From Arthrobacter sp. MAHUQ-56 (GTDB lineage Bacteria; Actinomycetota; Actinomycetes; Actinomycetales; Micrococcaceae), in NCBI RefSeq assembly GCF_019710585.1, contig NZ_JAIFZQ010000004.1, positions 248,001 to 312,000 of the forward strand: DNA of 64,000 bases, written 5' to 3'. Every line of letters starts with the position of its first letter. The stretch's first letter is position 1. Made by a program: the position numbers and the translations under genes. Shown piece after piece: positions 27,473-36,146 of the stretch. The notes below the pieces were generated by a model that saw only the letters and a list, made by a program, of their open reading frames with translations, was not told the origin of the DNA and made no database searches.

Positions 27473-27633
27473 GACCCTCCATGGCCGTGACGAACTGTGG
27501 GCCACTTGGCCAAAAGCCCATTTTAGCTCCCAAACCTTGGGGCTTCCCCGGCGAGGGCTGTTGGCGGGTGCCGCAATACCGGAAATGTCTCCCCCGACAG
27601 ACCCCAAAAGCGGGATACCGTTGCCGACTTCGG

Positions 27634-27639
27634 TAGGCT
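27634..27639 (+). promoter_or_regulatory. -10 box of leaderless purK promoter
   Basis: TAGGCT ends 7 nt before GTG 27647, and no ribosome-binding site is visible. Confidence 0.5.
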
Positions 27640-27646
27640 GGCACAT

Positions 27647-28843
27647 GTGACTTTTCCAGTAATAGGTGTAGTTGGCGGCGGCCAGCTCGCGCGCATGATG
27701 GCCCCGGCCGCGACAGCCCTCGGTTTTGAACTCCGCGTTTTGGCGGAGGGCCACGACGTCTCCGCGGTGTCCGCGGTACCGGAGACCCCAGTGGGTGACT
27801 ACAAGGACCTGCAGACCCTCCTGGACTTCGCCCAGGGCCTGGATGTTTTGACGTTCGACCATGAGCACGTGCCGACGGAGCATCTGCGCGCGCTCCGGGA
27901 GGCGGGCGTCAACGTCCAGCCCGGACCCGAGGCCCTTGAGCACGCGCAGGACAAGCTGGTCATGCGTGCGGCTGTGGACCGGCTGGAACTCCCCAACCCC
28001 GCCTGGGCTTCCGTCGCCGACGTCCCTGCCCTGGTCCGCTTCGGCGAGGAGACAGGGTGGCCGGTGGTACTGAAGATGCCGCGCGGCGGTTACGACGGCA
28101 AGGGCGTACGCATCATCTCCTCCGCGGAAGAGGCTGAAGGCGCCGGGGACTGGTTTGCGGCAATGAGCCCACTGCTGGCCGAGGCAAAGGTGGAATTCAC
28201 CCGCGAGCTTTCCGCCCTGGTTGCCCGGACGCCGGACGGCGAAGCCCGGGCATGGCCGGTGGTCCACACCATCCAGGTGGACGGCGTCTGCGACGAGGTC
28301 ATCGCGCCGGCCCTGGATATCCCGGTGGAAGTGGCAGCAGCTGCGGAAGACGCGGCCCTGCGCATCGCCGCCGAGCTGGACGTCACCGGCGTTCTGGCCG
28401 TGGAACTGTTCGAGACGCCCGGCACGGGGGCCGGCTTCCTGATCAACGAACTGGCAATGCGCCCCCACAACACGGGCCACTGGACCCAGGACGGCTCCAT
28501 CACCAGCCAGTTCGAGCAGCACCTTCGCGCGGTCCTTAATCTGCCCCTGGGCGCCACCGATGCGCTGGCGCCCGTGACGGTAATGAAGAACTTCCTGGGC
28601 GGCGGGAACCTGGACCTGTATTCAGCCTTCCCCCTGGCCCTGGCCAGCGAACCTGCCGCCAAGGTCCACTGCTACGGCAAGTCCGTTCGGCCCGGCCGCA
28701 AGATCGGCCACGTCAACCTGGTGGGAAGTTCGACGGCGGATGTCGACTCAGTGCGCCGGCGGGCGGCTGCGGTGGCAGCCATCATCCGGGACGGACGCCC
28801 CGGCACAGAGGAACCGTCAGTAATTTTCGAGGAGAATGCATGA
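27647..28843 (+). CDS. purK: N5-carboxyaminoimidazole ribonucleotide synthase
   Basis: 398-aa ATP-grasp enzyme of purine synthesis that carboxylates AIR with bicarbonate and ATP to N5-CAIR. The N-terminal [20 protein letters not shown] loop, the ATP-binding [15 protein letters not shown] loop and the metal/phosphate region [20 protein letters not shown] are all intact. The GTG 27647 start is supported by TAGGCT 7 nt upstream. Its last four bases overlap the purE start (ATGA), so the two consecutive enzymes are translationally coupled. LCP and manA follow in the same direction. Confidence 0.97.
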   Translation: MTFPVIGVVGGGQLARMMAPAATALGFELRVLAEGHDVSAVSAVPETPVGDYKDLQTLLDFAQGLDVLTFDHEHVPTEHLRALREAGVNVQPGPEALEHAQDKLVMRAAVDRLELPNPAWASVADVPALVRFGEETGWPVVLKMPRGGYDGKGVRIISSAEEAEGAGDWFAAMSPLLAEAKVEFTRELSALVARTPDGEARAWPVVHTIQVDGVCDEVIAPALDIPVEVAAAAEDAALRIAAELDVTGVLAVELFETPGTGAGFLINELAMRPHNTGHWTQDGSITSQFEQHLRAVLNLPLGATDALAPVTVMKNFLGGGNLDLYSAFPLALASEPAAKVHCYGKSVRPGRKIGHVNLVGSSTADVDSVRRRAAAVAAIIRDGRPGTEEPSVIFEENA

Positions 28844-29412
28844 GCGCCGAAGCCACCCCCGCCACCAGTCCCTTGGTGGGCCTGGTCATGGGTTCCGACT
28901 CCGACTGGCCCGTCATGGAGGCTGCGGCGGACGCCCTGGCCGAATTTGGAATCCCGTTCGAGGCGGACGTGGTCTCGGCCCACCGGATGCCTACGGAAAT
29001 GATCCGCTACGGCCAGACGGCGCACGAGCGCGGCCTGCGGGTGATCATCGCAGGTGCCGGCGGTGCCGCGCACCTGCCGGGCATGCTGGCCAGCGTTACG
29101 CCGCTGCCGGTCATCGGGGTTCCGGTCCCGTTGAAGACCCTGGACGGCATGGACTCCCTGCTTTCCATCGTCCAAATGCCTGCCGGCGTTCCGGTGGCAA
29201 CCGTCTCCATTGCAGGGGCCCGCAACGCAGGTCTGCTGGCGGTACGGATGCTGGCCTCCGGTACGGATGAGCTCGCCGCGTCGCTGCGTGCGGATCTCCT
29301 GGACTTCGCCGCCGACCTGAACGCCGTTGCCAGCCGCAAGGGTGCCAGCCTGCGCCAAAAAGTGAGCGAGGTCTTCCCAGAAGGCCCGGGCACCTTCCGG
29401 GGCAGCCGTTAG
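28840..29412 (+). CDS. purE: N5-carboxyaminoimidazole ribonucleotide mutase
   Basis: 190-aa class I PurE, converting N5-CAIR to CAIR directly after PurK. Active-site motifs are [22 protein letters not shown] (catalytic His) and [14 protein letters not shown]. The C-terminal tail after about residue 165 is slightly longer than in E. coli PurE. The ATGA overlap with purK and the 10-bp gap to the LCP gene place it in the middle of an operon. Confidence 0.97.
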   Translation: MSAEATPATSPLVGLVMGSDSDWPVMEAAADALAEFGIPFEADVVSAHRMPTEMIRYGQTAHERGLRVIIAGAGGAAHLPGMLASVTPLPVIGVPVPLKTLDGMDSLLSIVQMPAGVPVATVSIAGARNAGLLAVRMLASGTDELAASLRADLLDFAADLNAVASRKGASLRQKVSEVFPEGPGTFRGSR

Positions 29413-29422
29413 GGCGGCGGGC

Positions 29423-31087
29423 ATGGCCAGCAGCAACGTGCCGCAGACCGGGCCGGGAGCGCTCCTGACGGACCCCGTACGGTATCCGGCCAGCGCCTCC
29501 CCCAATGTCCGCACCAAACGGGCGTTCGTGCTGGTCCTGCTGACGCTCCTGGTCCCAGGCAGCGCCCAACTGGTGGCCGGTGACCGCAGGCTGGGCCGGA
29601 TCGCGCTGCGCGTGACGCTCTGCGTCTGGGTGGCCCTTCTCCTGGCACTGGTACTGCTGCTGCTCAACCGGACGCTGCTCATCAGCATCGTCACCAACCC
29701 TGTCACGTCGCTGCTCGTGGTGCTGCTCCTGGCGGCCCTTGCTGTGGGCTGGGCTGTCCTGTTCGTGAACACCCTGCGCCTGATCCGCCCCGTCCTGCTG
29801 GCACCGTCGGCGCGGCCCGCCGTCGGCATCGCCCTGGTGCTGGCGCTGGTCCTGGGCAGCGGCTCCCTCGGTTATGCGGCCTACCTGCTGAACGTGGGCC
29901 GGAACGCGATTGGCAGCATCTTCTCGTCGGGCCCGGCCATCGAGCCCGTGGAGGGACGCTACAACTTCCTGATGATCGGTGGTGACGCCGGTGACGACCG
30001 CACCGGGCGCCGCCCCGACAGCCTCTCGGTGTTAAGCGTGGACGCCAAGACCGGCCAGACAGCCATTATCTCCATCCCCCGGAACTTCCAGAACGCCCAG
30101 TTCAGCGCCGATTCGCCCATGCGCAAGATCTACCCCGACGGCTATGACTGCGGCGACGAGTGCCTGATCAACGCCATCAACACAGAGGTCACCAACGAAC
30201 ACGCCGACCTCTACCCCGGCGTTGCCGATCCCGGCGCGCAGGCCACCCTTGAGGCCGTTTCAGGGACGCTGGGCATGGACATCCAGGCCTATGTCCTGGT
30301 CGACATGGACGGCTTCTCCAAGCTCATCGATGCCATGGGCGGCATCCGGATCAAGGCCGGTGGCTGGGTCCCGATCAGCGGCGAGACCATTGATGAGATC
30401 AATGGAATCCACGGCATGCCGCTGGGCTGGATTCCTGCCGGCGACAACACGCTGGACGGCTACCACGCCCTCTGGTACGGCCGCTCGCGGGAATTCGTCG
30501 ATGACTACGCACGGATCGCCCGCCAGCAGTGCGTCCAGCAGGCCATGCTCAAGCAGCTTGATCCCGCCACCTTGCTGGCCAAGTTCGAAGACATCGCAGA
30601 TGCCGGGACAAAGGTAGTGGATTCCAACATCTCCTCCTCGCAGCTGGGCAGTTTCCTTGACCTGGCGATGAAGTCAAAGGGCAAGGAGGCCAAACGGCTC
30701 ACCCTTGGGCCGCCGGATTTCGACCCGACGTTCTCCACGAACCCCGACTTCGACGAGATCCACGCGCGCGTTGACCAGCTGCTGGCCTCCGCGTCCGGGC
30801 CACAGGCTGCCGGCCCGGCTTCCGGGCCGCAGGACGACGCCCTCGAGGTGCCGGCGGCGGGTGCGGGACACCTGCAGGCGGCCGGCCCCGCCCCCGCGCT
30901 CCTCCCCCGGCCCTACACCGGAGGCTTTGCGCAGGAGTCACCGGCGCCGTCGGACTTCACGCCCGTGACCACCACCCCCGACGGCGAGCCCATCACCGAG
31001 GAGTTGCTGAACGAGCTCAAGCGCGAGGGCAACGAGCAGGCCATCCGCGAACTCGTGGCCACCAACGGACAGTGCGCCGCGCTGTAA
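29423..31087 (+). CDS. LytR-CpsA-Psr family transferase with four-helix N-terminal domain
   Basis: 554-aa LCP protein, the family that attaches polyprenyl-linked glycopolymers to peptidoglycan. Instead of one anchor it has about four membrane helices in residues 30-150, with a short PGSAQLVAGDRRLGR loop after the first. The LCP domain (about 170-430) holds NFLMIGGDAGDDRTGRRPDSLSVLSVD, ISIPRNFQ and the Arg-rich WYGRSREFVDDYARIARQQ. The tail is Pro/Ala-rich and ends in GQCAAL. A TTA leucine codon, rare at this GC content, occurs at 30032. It follows purE by 10 bp and precedes manA by 36 bp, so mannose metabolism and polymer attachment may be co-expressed. Confidence 0.92.
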   Translation: MASSNVPQTGPGALLTDPVRYPASASPNVRTKRAFVLVLLTLLVPGSAQLVAGDRRLGRIALRVTLCVWVALLLALVLLLLNRTLLISIVTNPVTSLLVVLLLAALAVGWAVLFVNTLRLIRPVLLAPSARPAVGIALVLALVLGSGSLGYAAYLLNVGRNAIGSIFSSGPAIEPVEGRYNFLMIGGDAGDDRTGRRPDSLSVLSVDAKTGQTAIISIPRNFQNAQFSADSPMRKIYPDGYDCGDECLINAINTEVTNEHADLYPGVADPGAQATLEAVSGTLGMDIQAYVLVDMDGFSKLIDAMGGIRIKAGGWVPISGETIDEINGIHGMPLGWIPAGDNTLDGYHALWYGRSREFVDDYARIARQQCVQQAMLKQLDPATLLAKFEDIADAGTKVVDSNISSSQLGSFLDLAMKSKGKEAKRLTLGPPDFDPTFSTNPDFDEIHARVDQLLASASGPQAAGPASGPQDDALEVPAAGAGHLQAAGPAPALLPRPYTGGFAQESPAPSDFTPVTTTPDGEPITEELLNELKREGNEQAIRELVATNGQCAAL

Positions 31088-31123
31088 CTGCACCCATGAC
31101 TAGCTAGGGAAACGGAACCATCC

Positions 31124-32368
31124 TTGTACGAGATTGAGAATGTCCTCCGGAACTACGCCTGGGGTTCGACGACAGCGATCGCTTCGCTGCTGGGCCGGCC
31201 CGAATCGGGACAACCGGAGGCGGAGCTGTGGATCGGGGCGCATCCCGATTCGCCCTCGGTGGCCCAGGTGCCGGAGGACGGGACGCACAGGCCGCTCGAC
31301 GCCCTGATCGCATCGGACCCGGAACACTTCCTGGGAGCCGAATCAGTGGCCGCTTTTGGCCCCCGGCTGCCCTTCCTGGCGAAAATCCTGGCCGCCGCCC
31401 AGCCGCTTTCCCTCCAGGTCCACCCGAGCCTGGACCAGGCCAGGGCCGGTTTCGCACGCGAAAACGAAGCGGGGATGGATCCCCACGCCCCGAACCGGAA
31501 CTACCGGGATGACAACCACAAGCCCGAGATGATCTTCGCCCTGACGCCCTTCGAGGCACTGTGCGGCTTCCGGCCGGTGGCCGGGACCCGGAAGATCCTG
31601 CTGCATGTTGCGGAGGCACTTACTGCGGACGGCAAGTCCCCGGCGCTCATCCAGGCCCTCCTTGACGACCTCGCCGCCGCGGACGAGGGCGCTGGCCTGC
31701 ACCGGGCGTTTGAACGGCTGATCACCGGCGGGCCGGCCGTGGCAGAGGAAACGGCGCTCGTGGTGGCCGCCCTGCTCGCAGGGGCGCCGCTGGCACCGTA
31801 TGAAACCGAACTGCGGACGGTCATCAGCCTCAACGAGAAGTACCCGGGCGACCCCGGCGTCCTGATCTCGCTGCTGCTGAACAGGATCTCGCTGCAGCCG
31901 GGCGAGGCGGTATACCTGCCCGCAGGGAATGTGCACGCCTACCTTCACGGTTTGGGCGTGGAGGTCATGGCGTCGTCTGACAATGTCCTGCGCGGCGGGC
32001 TGACACCGAAGTTCGTCGATGTTCCCGAACTCCTGCGCACCATCGACTTCCATCCCGTGGCCGTGCCGATGATCAGCGCCGAAAAGACCGTGATGGACCA
32101 GGAGCTGTTCCGTCCGCCGTTCGGGGAGTTCCAGCTCCAGCGCATCGAGCTGGGCCCGGATGCCGGCCCCGTTCCGCTGGCCCAGGCCGGTCCGGCGGTG
32201 GTCATCGTGCTCGATGGTGCCGTCTACCTCGACTCCCCCAAGGGCGACCTGGAGCTCGCACGCGGCGGCAGCGCCTTCGTGGCGGCGGCGGAAGCGCCGG
32301 TCAACGTGCACCGGGTGGCCGGCAGCACGGGACCGGTCCTCGCCTTCGCGGTGACCACCGGGCTTTAG
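31124..32368 (+). CDS. manA: Mannose-6-phosphate isomerase, class I
   Basis: 414-aa zinc-dependent isomerase interconverting fructose-6-phosphate and mannose-6-phosphate, the entry to GDP-mannose and polyprenyl-phosphate-mannose. Zinc ligands are visible in LSLQVHPS, in DDNHKPEMIFALTPFEALCGF, and in PAGNVHAYLHGLGVEVMASSDNVLRGGLTPK. It starts at TTG 31124 with GGAA about 8 nt upstream. It is the last gene of the purK-purE-LCP-manA string and converges on the FemAB gene, six bases away, without a visible terminator. Its product would feed pmt (9.1 kb). Confidence 0.95.
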   Translation: MYEIENVLRNYAWGSTTAIASLLGRPESGQPEAELWIGAHPDSPSVAQVPEDGTHRPLDALIASDPEHFLGAESVAAFGPRLPFLAKILAAAQPLSLQVHPSLDQARAGFARENEAGMDPHAPNRNYRDDNHKPEMIFALTPFEALCGFRPVAGTRKILLHVAEALTADGKSPALIQALLDDLAAADEGAGLHRAFERLITGGPAVAEETALVVAALLAGAPLAPYETELRTVISLNEKYPGDPGVLISLLLNRISLQPGEAVYLPAGNVHAYLHGLGVEVMASSDNVLRGGLTPKFVDVPELLRTIDFHPVAVPMISAEKTVMDQELFRPPFGEFQLQRIELGPDAGPVPLAQAGPAVVIVLDGAVYLDSPKGDLELARGGSAFVAAAEAPVNVHRVAGSTGPVLAFAVTTGL

Positions 32369-32374
32369 CCGGAC

Positions 32375-33418
32375 TTAGCCGCGCCGCAGCAGGGCAGTTG
32401 CGCGGCCCGCCGCGCCCTTGACGAGCCGGCGGGCCGTCTGCAGCCCCTTGCGGGCCAGCGGCATGGCCTGCGCGTACGCGGGGTACAACGGTGAGAGCGG
32501 CTTCTCCCATGTTCCCAGCAGCATGTCTTCGTGCTTGGCGAACTGCTTCTTGAAGTCGGAGATGCCGTCGTTGAGCAGGCCGTTGAAGTCGTAGCGGCGG
32601 CAGCCGTCCTCCCGCATCGACTGCAGTGCCGCCCACTTCACGCCGTAGTTCACGCGCTGTTTCTGCCCTTCGGAGGACACTCCGCCGTACAGCTCGAAGG
32701 CGGTTGAGGCACTGCGGGAGAGCCAGGTGAACGCCAGCATCTGCTCGCCGTCGAACGCTGCAATGATCGGGGACGCGTCCCCAAGGTTCCGGAAGATGTC
32801 GCGGTAGTACTGGTCCTCGTGGATGCCGAATCCGGCCCGCTCCGCCGTTTCATGGTAGATGGCCAGCACCTGCTCCAGTTCGGAGTCGTTCTTGACCTTG
32901 CGGAATTCCACGTCGCTGCGCATCGCCTTGCGGATGTTGGCGCGGGTGGATTTCGACATCTCTGCCATCAGCTCGTCATCGGACCGGGTGAGGTCCAGGA
33001 TGAGCGTGCGGGGAATGAGCACGGTGTTTGTTGTTTCGCGGAAGCCCGCGGCGGCGACCGCCCCGGCATAGGCCGAGCCGCGGTCCCAGTCCGGTTCAAT
33101 GCTCAGGGCGACACCGTGGTGGCGGGAGGCGGCGTATTCGGCCAGGCGGTTCAGCACCACCTGGGCGTTCTCCACGGTGCACATCGGGCCGCGGGGAACG
33201 TAGACCAGCGCCTTGAATGGAAACGGAAGCCTCCGGACCAGGAGCTGGGCGCAGCCAATGGTCTCATCGCCGGCCTGGACGAGTACACGGTCCACGGACC
33301 AGCCGTGTGCCGCCTTGGTCTCACCCCATCCCCACAGCTGCTGCGGATGCCCCTGGAACCGGTCGACATATTCGTCCCAACGGGCGCGGTCAGTACAGGG
33401 CACAACAGCAGGAATCAT
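32375..33418 (-). CDS. FemAB family peptidoglycan cross-bridge aminoacyltransferase
   Basis: 347-aa FemX/FemAB-type transferase that adds an amino acid from aminoacyl-tRNA to the lipid II stem peptide. Two GNAT-like halves are evident: VYVPRGPM and LSIEPDW in the first; EMSKSTRANIRKAMR, FELYGGVSSEGQKQRVNYGVKWAALQ and YDFNGLL in the second, all typical of the family. The C-terminus is basic. TAGGGT lies 7 nt before ATG 33418 (leaderless), squeezed between the start and the glpX terminator. The transferred amino acid cannot be told from sequence; Arthrobacter cross-bridges commonly contain Ala, Ser, Thr or Gly. Confidence 0.92.
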   Translation of the reverse strand: MIPAVVPCTDRARWDEYVDRFQGHPQQLWGWGETKAAHGWSVDRVLVQAGDETIGCAQLLVRRLPFPFKALVYVPRGPMCTVENAQVVLNRLAEYAASRHHGVALSIEPDWDRGSAYAGAVAAAGFRETTNTVLIPRTLILDLTRSDDELMAEMSKSTRANIRKAMRSDVEFRKVKNDSELEQVLAIYHETAERAGFGIHEDQYYRDIFRNLGDASPIIAAFDGEQMLAFTWLSRSASTAFELYGGVSSEGQKQRVNYGVKWAALQSMREDGCRRYDFNGLLNDGISDFKKQFAKHEDMLLGTWEKPLSPLYPAYAQAMPLARKGLQTARRLVKGAAGRATALLRRG

Positions 33419-33425
33419 GGCTTAA

Positions 33426-33431
33426 ACCCTA
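33426..33431 (-). promoter_or_regulatory. -10 box of leaderless FemAB gene
   Basis: TAGGGT ends 7 nt before ATG 33418. The expected -35 position falls inside the glpX terminator stem. Confidence 0.45.
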
Positions 33432-33451
33432 TACCAAGCCCTTAACGCCAA

Positions 33452-33484
33452 AGCCCCCGGTGCGCGCCAGGCGCACCGGGGGCT
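33452..33484 (-). terminator. Terminator of glpX
   Basis: A 14-bp perfect stem (33452-33465 with 33471-33484, loop GCCAG) lies just after the glpX stop. Confidence 0.85.
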
Positions 33485-33508
33485 GCCGTAACCGGCGGGA
33501 GCCGTGGC

Positions 33509-34546
33509 TCAATTCTTGCGGGCGTAGCCTTCCCACTTGCTGGCCTGGTGCTCGCCCTCGACGAACCGGATGGTGCCGGACTTGGAACGCATCACGATGG
33601 ACTGGGTCAGGACCTTGTCCTTGGAGTACCGGACACCCTTGAGCAGGTCGCCGTCGGTGATGCCGGTGGCCGCGAAGTAGCAGTTGTCGCTGGAGACGAG
33701 GTCGTTGGTGGAAAGCACCCGCTCCAGGTCGTGGCCGGCGTCGATGGCCTTCTGCTTCTCCTCGTCGCTGGTGGGCCAAAGGCGGCCCTGGATCACGCCG
33801 CCGAGGGACTTGATGGCGCAGGCCGCCACGATGCCTTCAGGGGTGCCCCCGATGCCCATCAGGGCGTCCACCCCGGTGCCGGAACGTGCGGCGGCAATGG
33901 CACCGGCGACGTCGCCGTCCATGATGAACTTGGTGCGTGCACCGGCTTCACGGATTTCCTCCACCAGCGGGCGGTGGCGGTCACGGTCCAGGATCATGAC
34001 ATTGAGCTGGTTGACCTTCACGCCCTTGGCCTTGGCAATCAGGTGCAGGTTCTGCTTGACGGGCAGGCGCAGGTCCACCATGTCAGCGGCTTCGGGTCCG
34101 GTGACGAGCTTTTCCATGTAGAACACGGCCGAGGGGTCGAACATGGAGCCCCGCTCGGCCACAGCCAGCACGGCAAGGGCGTTGTTGATGCCAAGGGCCG
34201 TCAGGCGGGTTCCGTCGATGGGGTCAACCGCGACGTCGACCTCGGGCCCGGTGCCGTCGCCCACACGCTCGCCGTTGAACAGCATGGGCGCCTCGTCCTT
34301 CTCGCCTTCGCCGATGACCACGACGCCGTTGAAGTGGACGGTCTGCAGGAAGGAGCGCATGGCGTCGACGGCGGCGCCGTCGGCCTTGTTCTTGTCACCG
34401 AAACCGACCCAGTGTCCGCCGGCGATGGCCGCGGCCTCGGTGACGCGGACCAGTTCCAGGGCAAGGTTGCGGTCGGGCTCATCAATGCCGACGGCGAGCG
34501 ACGGGGAAAGCGTGGAGTACTTCTGGGTCATGGACGCTGGTGACAC
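33509..34546 (-). CDS. glpX: Class II fructose-1,6-bisphosphatase
   Basis: 345-aa GlpX-type phosphatase, the gluconeogenic enzyme hydrolysing fructose-1,6-bisphosphate. It shows GEGEKDEAPMLFNGE, the metal-binding VDPIDGTRLTALG motif and ALMGIGGTPEGIVAACA. GTG 34546 has AGAGG 6 nt upstream, which favours it over ATG 34531, although the family often begins near the latter. It diverges from the DUF4245 gene. The glpX/DUF4245/fumC neighbourhood matches what I recall from M. tuberculosis. Confidence 0.95.
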   Translation of the reverse strand: MSPASMTQKYSTLSPSLAVGIDEPDRNLALELVRVTEAAAIAGGHWVGFGDKNKADGAAVDAMRSFLQTVHFNGVVVIGEGEKDEAPMLFNGERVGDGTGPEVDVAVDPIDGTRLTALGINNALAVLAVAERGSMFDPSAVFYMEKLVTGPEAADMVDLRLPVKQNLHLIAKAKGVKVNQLNVMILDRDRHRPLVEEIREAGARTKFIMDGDVAGAIAAARSGTGVDALMGIGGTPEGIVAACAIKSLGGVIQGRLWPTSDEEKQKAIDAGHDLERVLSTNDLVSSDNCYFAATGITDGDLLKGVRYSKDKVLTQSIVMRSKSGTIRFVEGEHQASKWEGYARKN

Positions 34547-34753
34547 GTGAACCTCTTCTTCGAGTGGCGATCATTGAACCCGCCAGCCGGGAGCTGTGCG
34601 GTGATTCCTCTGCTATCGATCATAGTCGTGGCACCGCGGCGCGGGGCGGTGCATGACGCGTCCGCGCAATGTCTGCGCTGCAGCGCTCCAGGGCGGGATC
34701 CGGCCGAATGGAATCCATGGTCCCCGATGGGGGACTATGGAGGGGTGAATGAC

Positions 34754-35434
34754 ATGCAGGAAACCACCAGCCCGAACTCCGGCCAGCCAGCGCCGGAAGG
34801 GCAATCCCGTTCCGCCGGCAGCAGCGCGGAGGCACCGGTAAAGCCTGTCATTCCGGCCGCGGCGGCCAAGCGCGCCAACGCTTCCGTGATCGGGATGATC
34901 ATTGCCCTGGTCCTCAGCATCGCGGCCTTCCTGCCGGTCGTCCTGATGAATCCCCAGCCCAGGAACGAGGGCTACCGGCCGGACATCGACGTCGCCTCCG
35001 TCGCACGGAATGCCGCGGATGTGGCAGGATTCACACCCGTGGCACCGGATACCGGCAACGCATTCCGGGCAAACTACGCCCGGTGGGAAGCCGGGACGGG
35101 CAGCGGGGTTGCCGCCTGGGAAGTCGGGTACCTGACGCCCAAGGGCTCCTTCATCGGCCTGGTCCAAACCAAGAGCGCCAACCCCACCTGGCTGCTGCAG
35201 CAGACAAAGAACGCGCCCGTCACCGGTTCCCGGAACGCGGGCGGGCAGGAGTGGGAGCTGCGGGACACCGGCAAGGGCGAAAAGTCGATGGTGCTCGCCT
35301 ACCGGGGCACTACCGTCATCCTCTCGGGCGCTGCACAACTGGACGAATTCGCCACCTTGGCGGACGCCGTCGTGAAGTCCCTTGACAGCAGCGGCGCCGT
35401 CACAGTTTCCCCCTCTGCCAGCGCCACGCCGTAA
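34754..35434 (+). CDS. DUF4245 family membrane protein
   Basis: 226-aa protein with a Gln/Pro/Ser-rich cytoplasmic N-terminus, one membrane helix (SVIGMIIALVLSIAAFLPVVLM, about residues 43-65) and an extracytoplasmic DUF4245 domain (VAGFTPVAPD, ARWEAG, GYLTPKGSFIGLVQT, WLLQQT, VILSGAAQLDEFATLA). ATG 34754 is chosen since GGAGGGG lies 8 nt upstream; GTG 34745 overlaps that site. Function is unknown; conserved in actinobacteria divergently from glpX. The next gene, carbonic anhydrase, starts 10 bp after its stop. Confidence 0.87.
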   Translation: MQETTSPNSGQPAPEGQSRSAGSSAEAPVKPVIPAAAAKRANASVIGMIIALVLSIAAFLPVVLMNPQPRNEGYRPDIDVASVARNAADVAGFTPVAPDTGNAFRANYARWEAGTGSGVAAWEVGYLTPKGSFIGLVQTKSANPTWLLQQTKNAPVTGSRNAGGQEWELRDTGKGEKSMVLAYRGTTVILSGAAQLDEFATLADAVVKSLDSSGAVTVSPSASATP

Positions 35435-35444
35435 GGTAAGGGCC

Positions 35445-36059
35445 GTGACGACTTATCTGACTCCTGCACTGGCCTGGCGCCGCCTGCGCGAAGGCAACGA
35501 ACGTTTCGTAAACGGCGAGTCCTCGCATCCCAACCAGAACGCTTCACGGCGCTCGTCCCTGGTGGAGACGCAGAACCCTTTCGCCGTCATCTTCGGCTGC
35601 TCCGATTCCCGGCTTGCGGCCGAGATTATTTTCGACGTCGGCCTGGGCGACGTCTTCGTGGTCCGCACCGCCGGCCAGGTCATTGACGACGCAGTCCTGG
35701 GGTCCCTGGAGTACAGCGTCGGCGTACTGAACGTGCCGTTGATCGTCATTCTCGGGCACGACAGCTGCGGTGCCGTCACGGCCACCAAGGACGCCGTGGA
35801 GACCGGCGAAATGCCGGCGGGCTTCATCCGGGACCTCGTGGAGCGCATTACGCCCTCCGTGCTGACATCCCTGCGCAATGACCAGCCCGAGGTCAACGAC
35901 ATGGTGGTGGAGCACGTCAAGCAGACGTCACAGCGCCTTGCGGACAGCTCGCGTGTGATTTCGGACGCAATCGAGGGCGGCCGCACCGCCGTCGTTGGAC
36001 TTTCCTACCGGCTTGCAGAAGGCCGCGCGGACTTGGTTTACGGAATCGGCGAGCTCTAG
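35445..36059 (+). CDS. Beta-class carbonic anhydrase
   Basis: 204-aa zinc enzyme interconverting CO2 and bicarbonate. The metal site is complete: FGCSDSRLAAE (C-x-D-x-R) and LGHDSCGAV (H-x2-C), with RTAGQVIDDAVLGSLEYSV between them. GTG 35445 has AAGGTAAGGG directly upstream and is preferred to ATG 35382, which lies inside the DUF4245 gene. It probably shares a transcript with DUF4245. Bicarbonate supply could serve carboxylations such as PurK's, though nothing in the sequence shows this link. Confidence 0.94.
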   Translation: MTTYLTPALAWRRLREGNERFVNGESSHPNQNASRRSSLVETQNPFAVIFGCSDSRLAAEIIFDVGLGDVFVVRTAGQVIDDAVLGSLEYSVGVLNVPLIVILGHDSCGAVTATKDAVETGEMPAGFIRDLVERITPSVLTSLRNDQPEVNDMVVEHVKQTSQRLADSSRVISDAIEGGRTAVVGLSYRLAEGRADLVYGIGEL

Positions 36060-36066
36060 GAGCCAC

Positions 36067-36095
36067 CTGCCGGCGGTCCAGCGGACCGCCGGCAG
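36067..36095 (+). terminator. Terminator after carbonic anhydrase gene
   Basis: A 13-bp perfect stem (36067-36079 with 36083-36095) lies 8 bp after the stop, and a TTTT run occurs about 15 bp further on. Confidence 0.75.
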
Positions 36096-36134
36096 CCCCC
36101 ACTTAACGGTTTTCGATGGGGCGCCCCTCCGCCA

Positions 36135-36140
36135 TAAGCT
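36135..36140 (+). promoter_or_regulatory. -10 box of leaderless fumC promoter
   Basis: TAAGCT ends 6 nt before ATG 36147. Confidence 0.5.
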
Positions 36141-36146
36141 AGCCCC

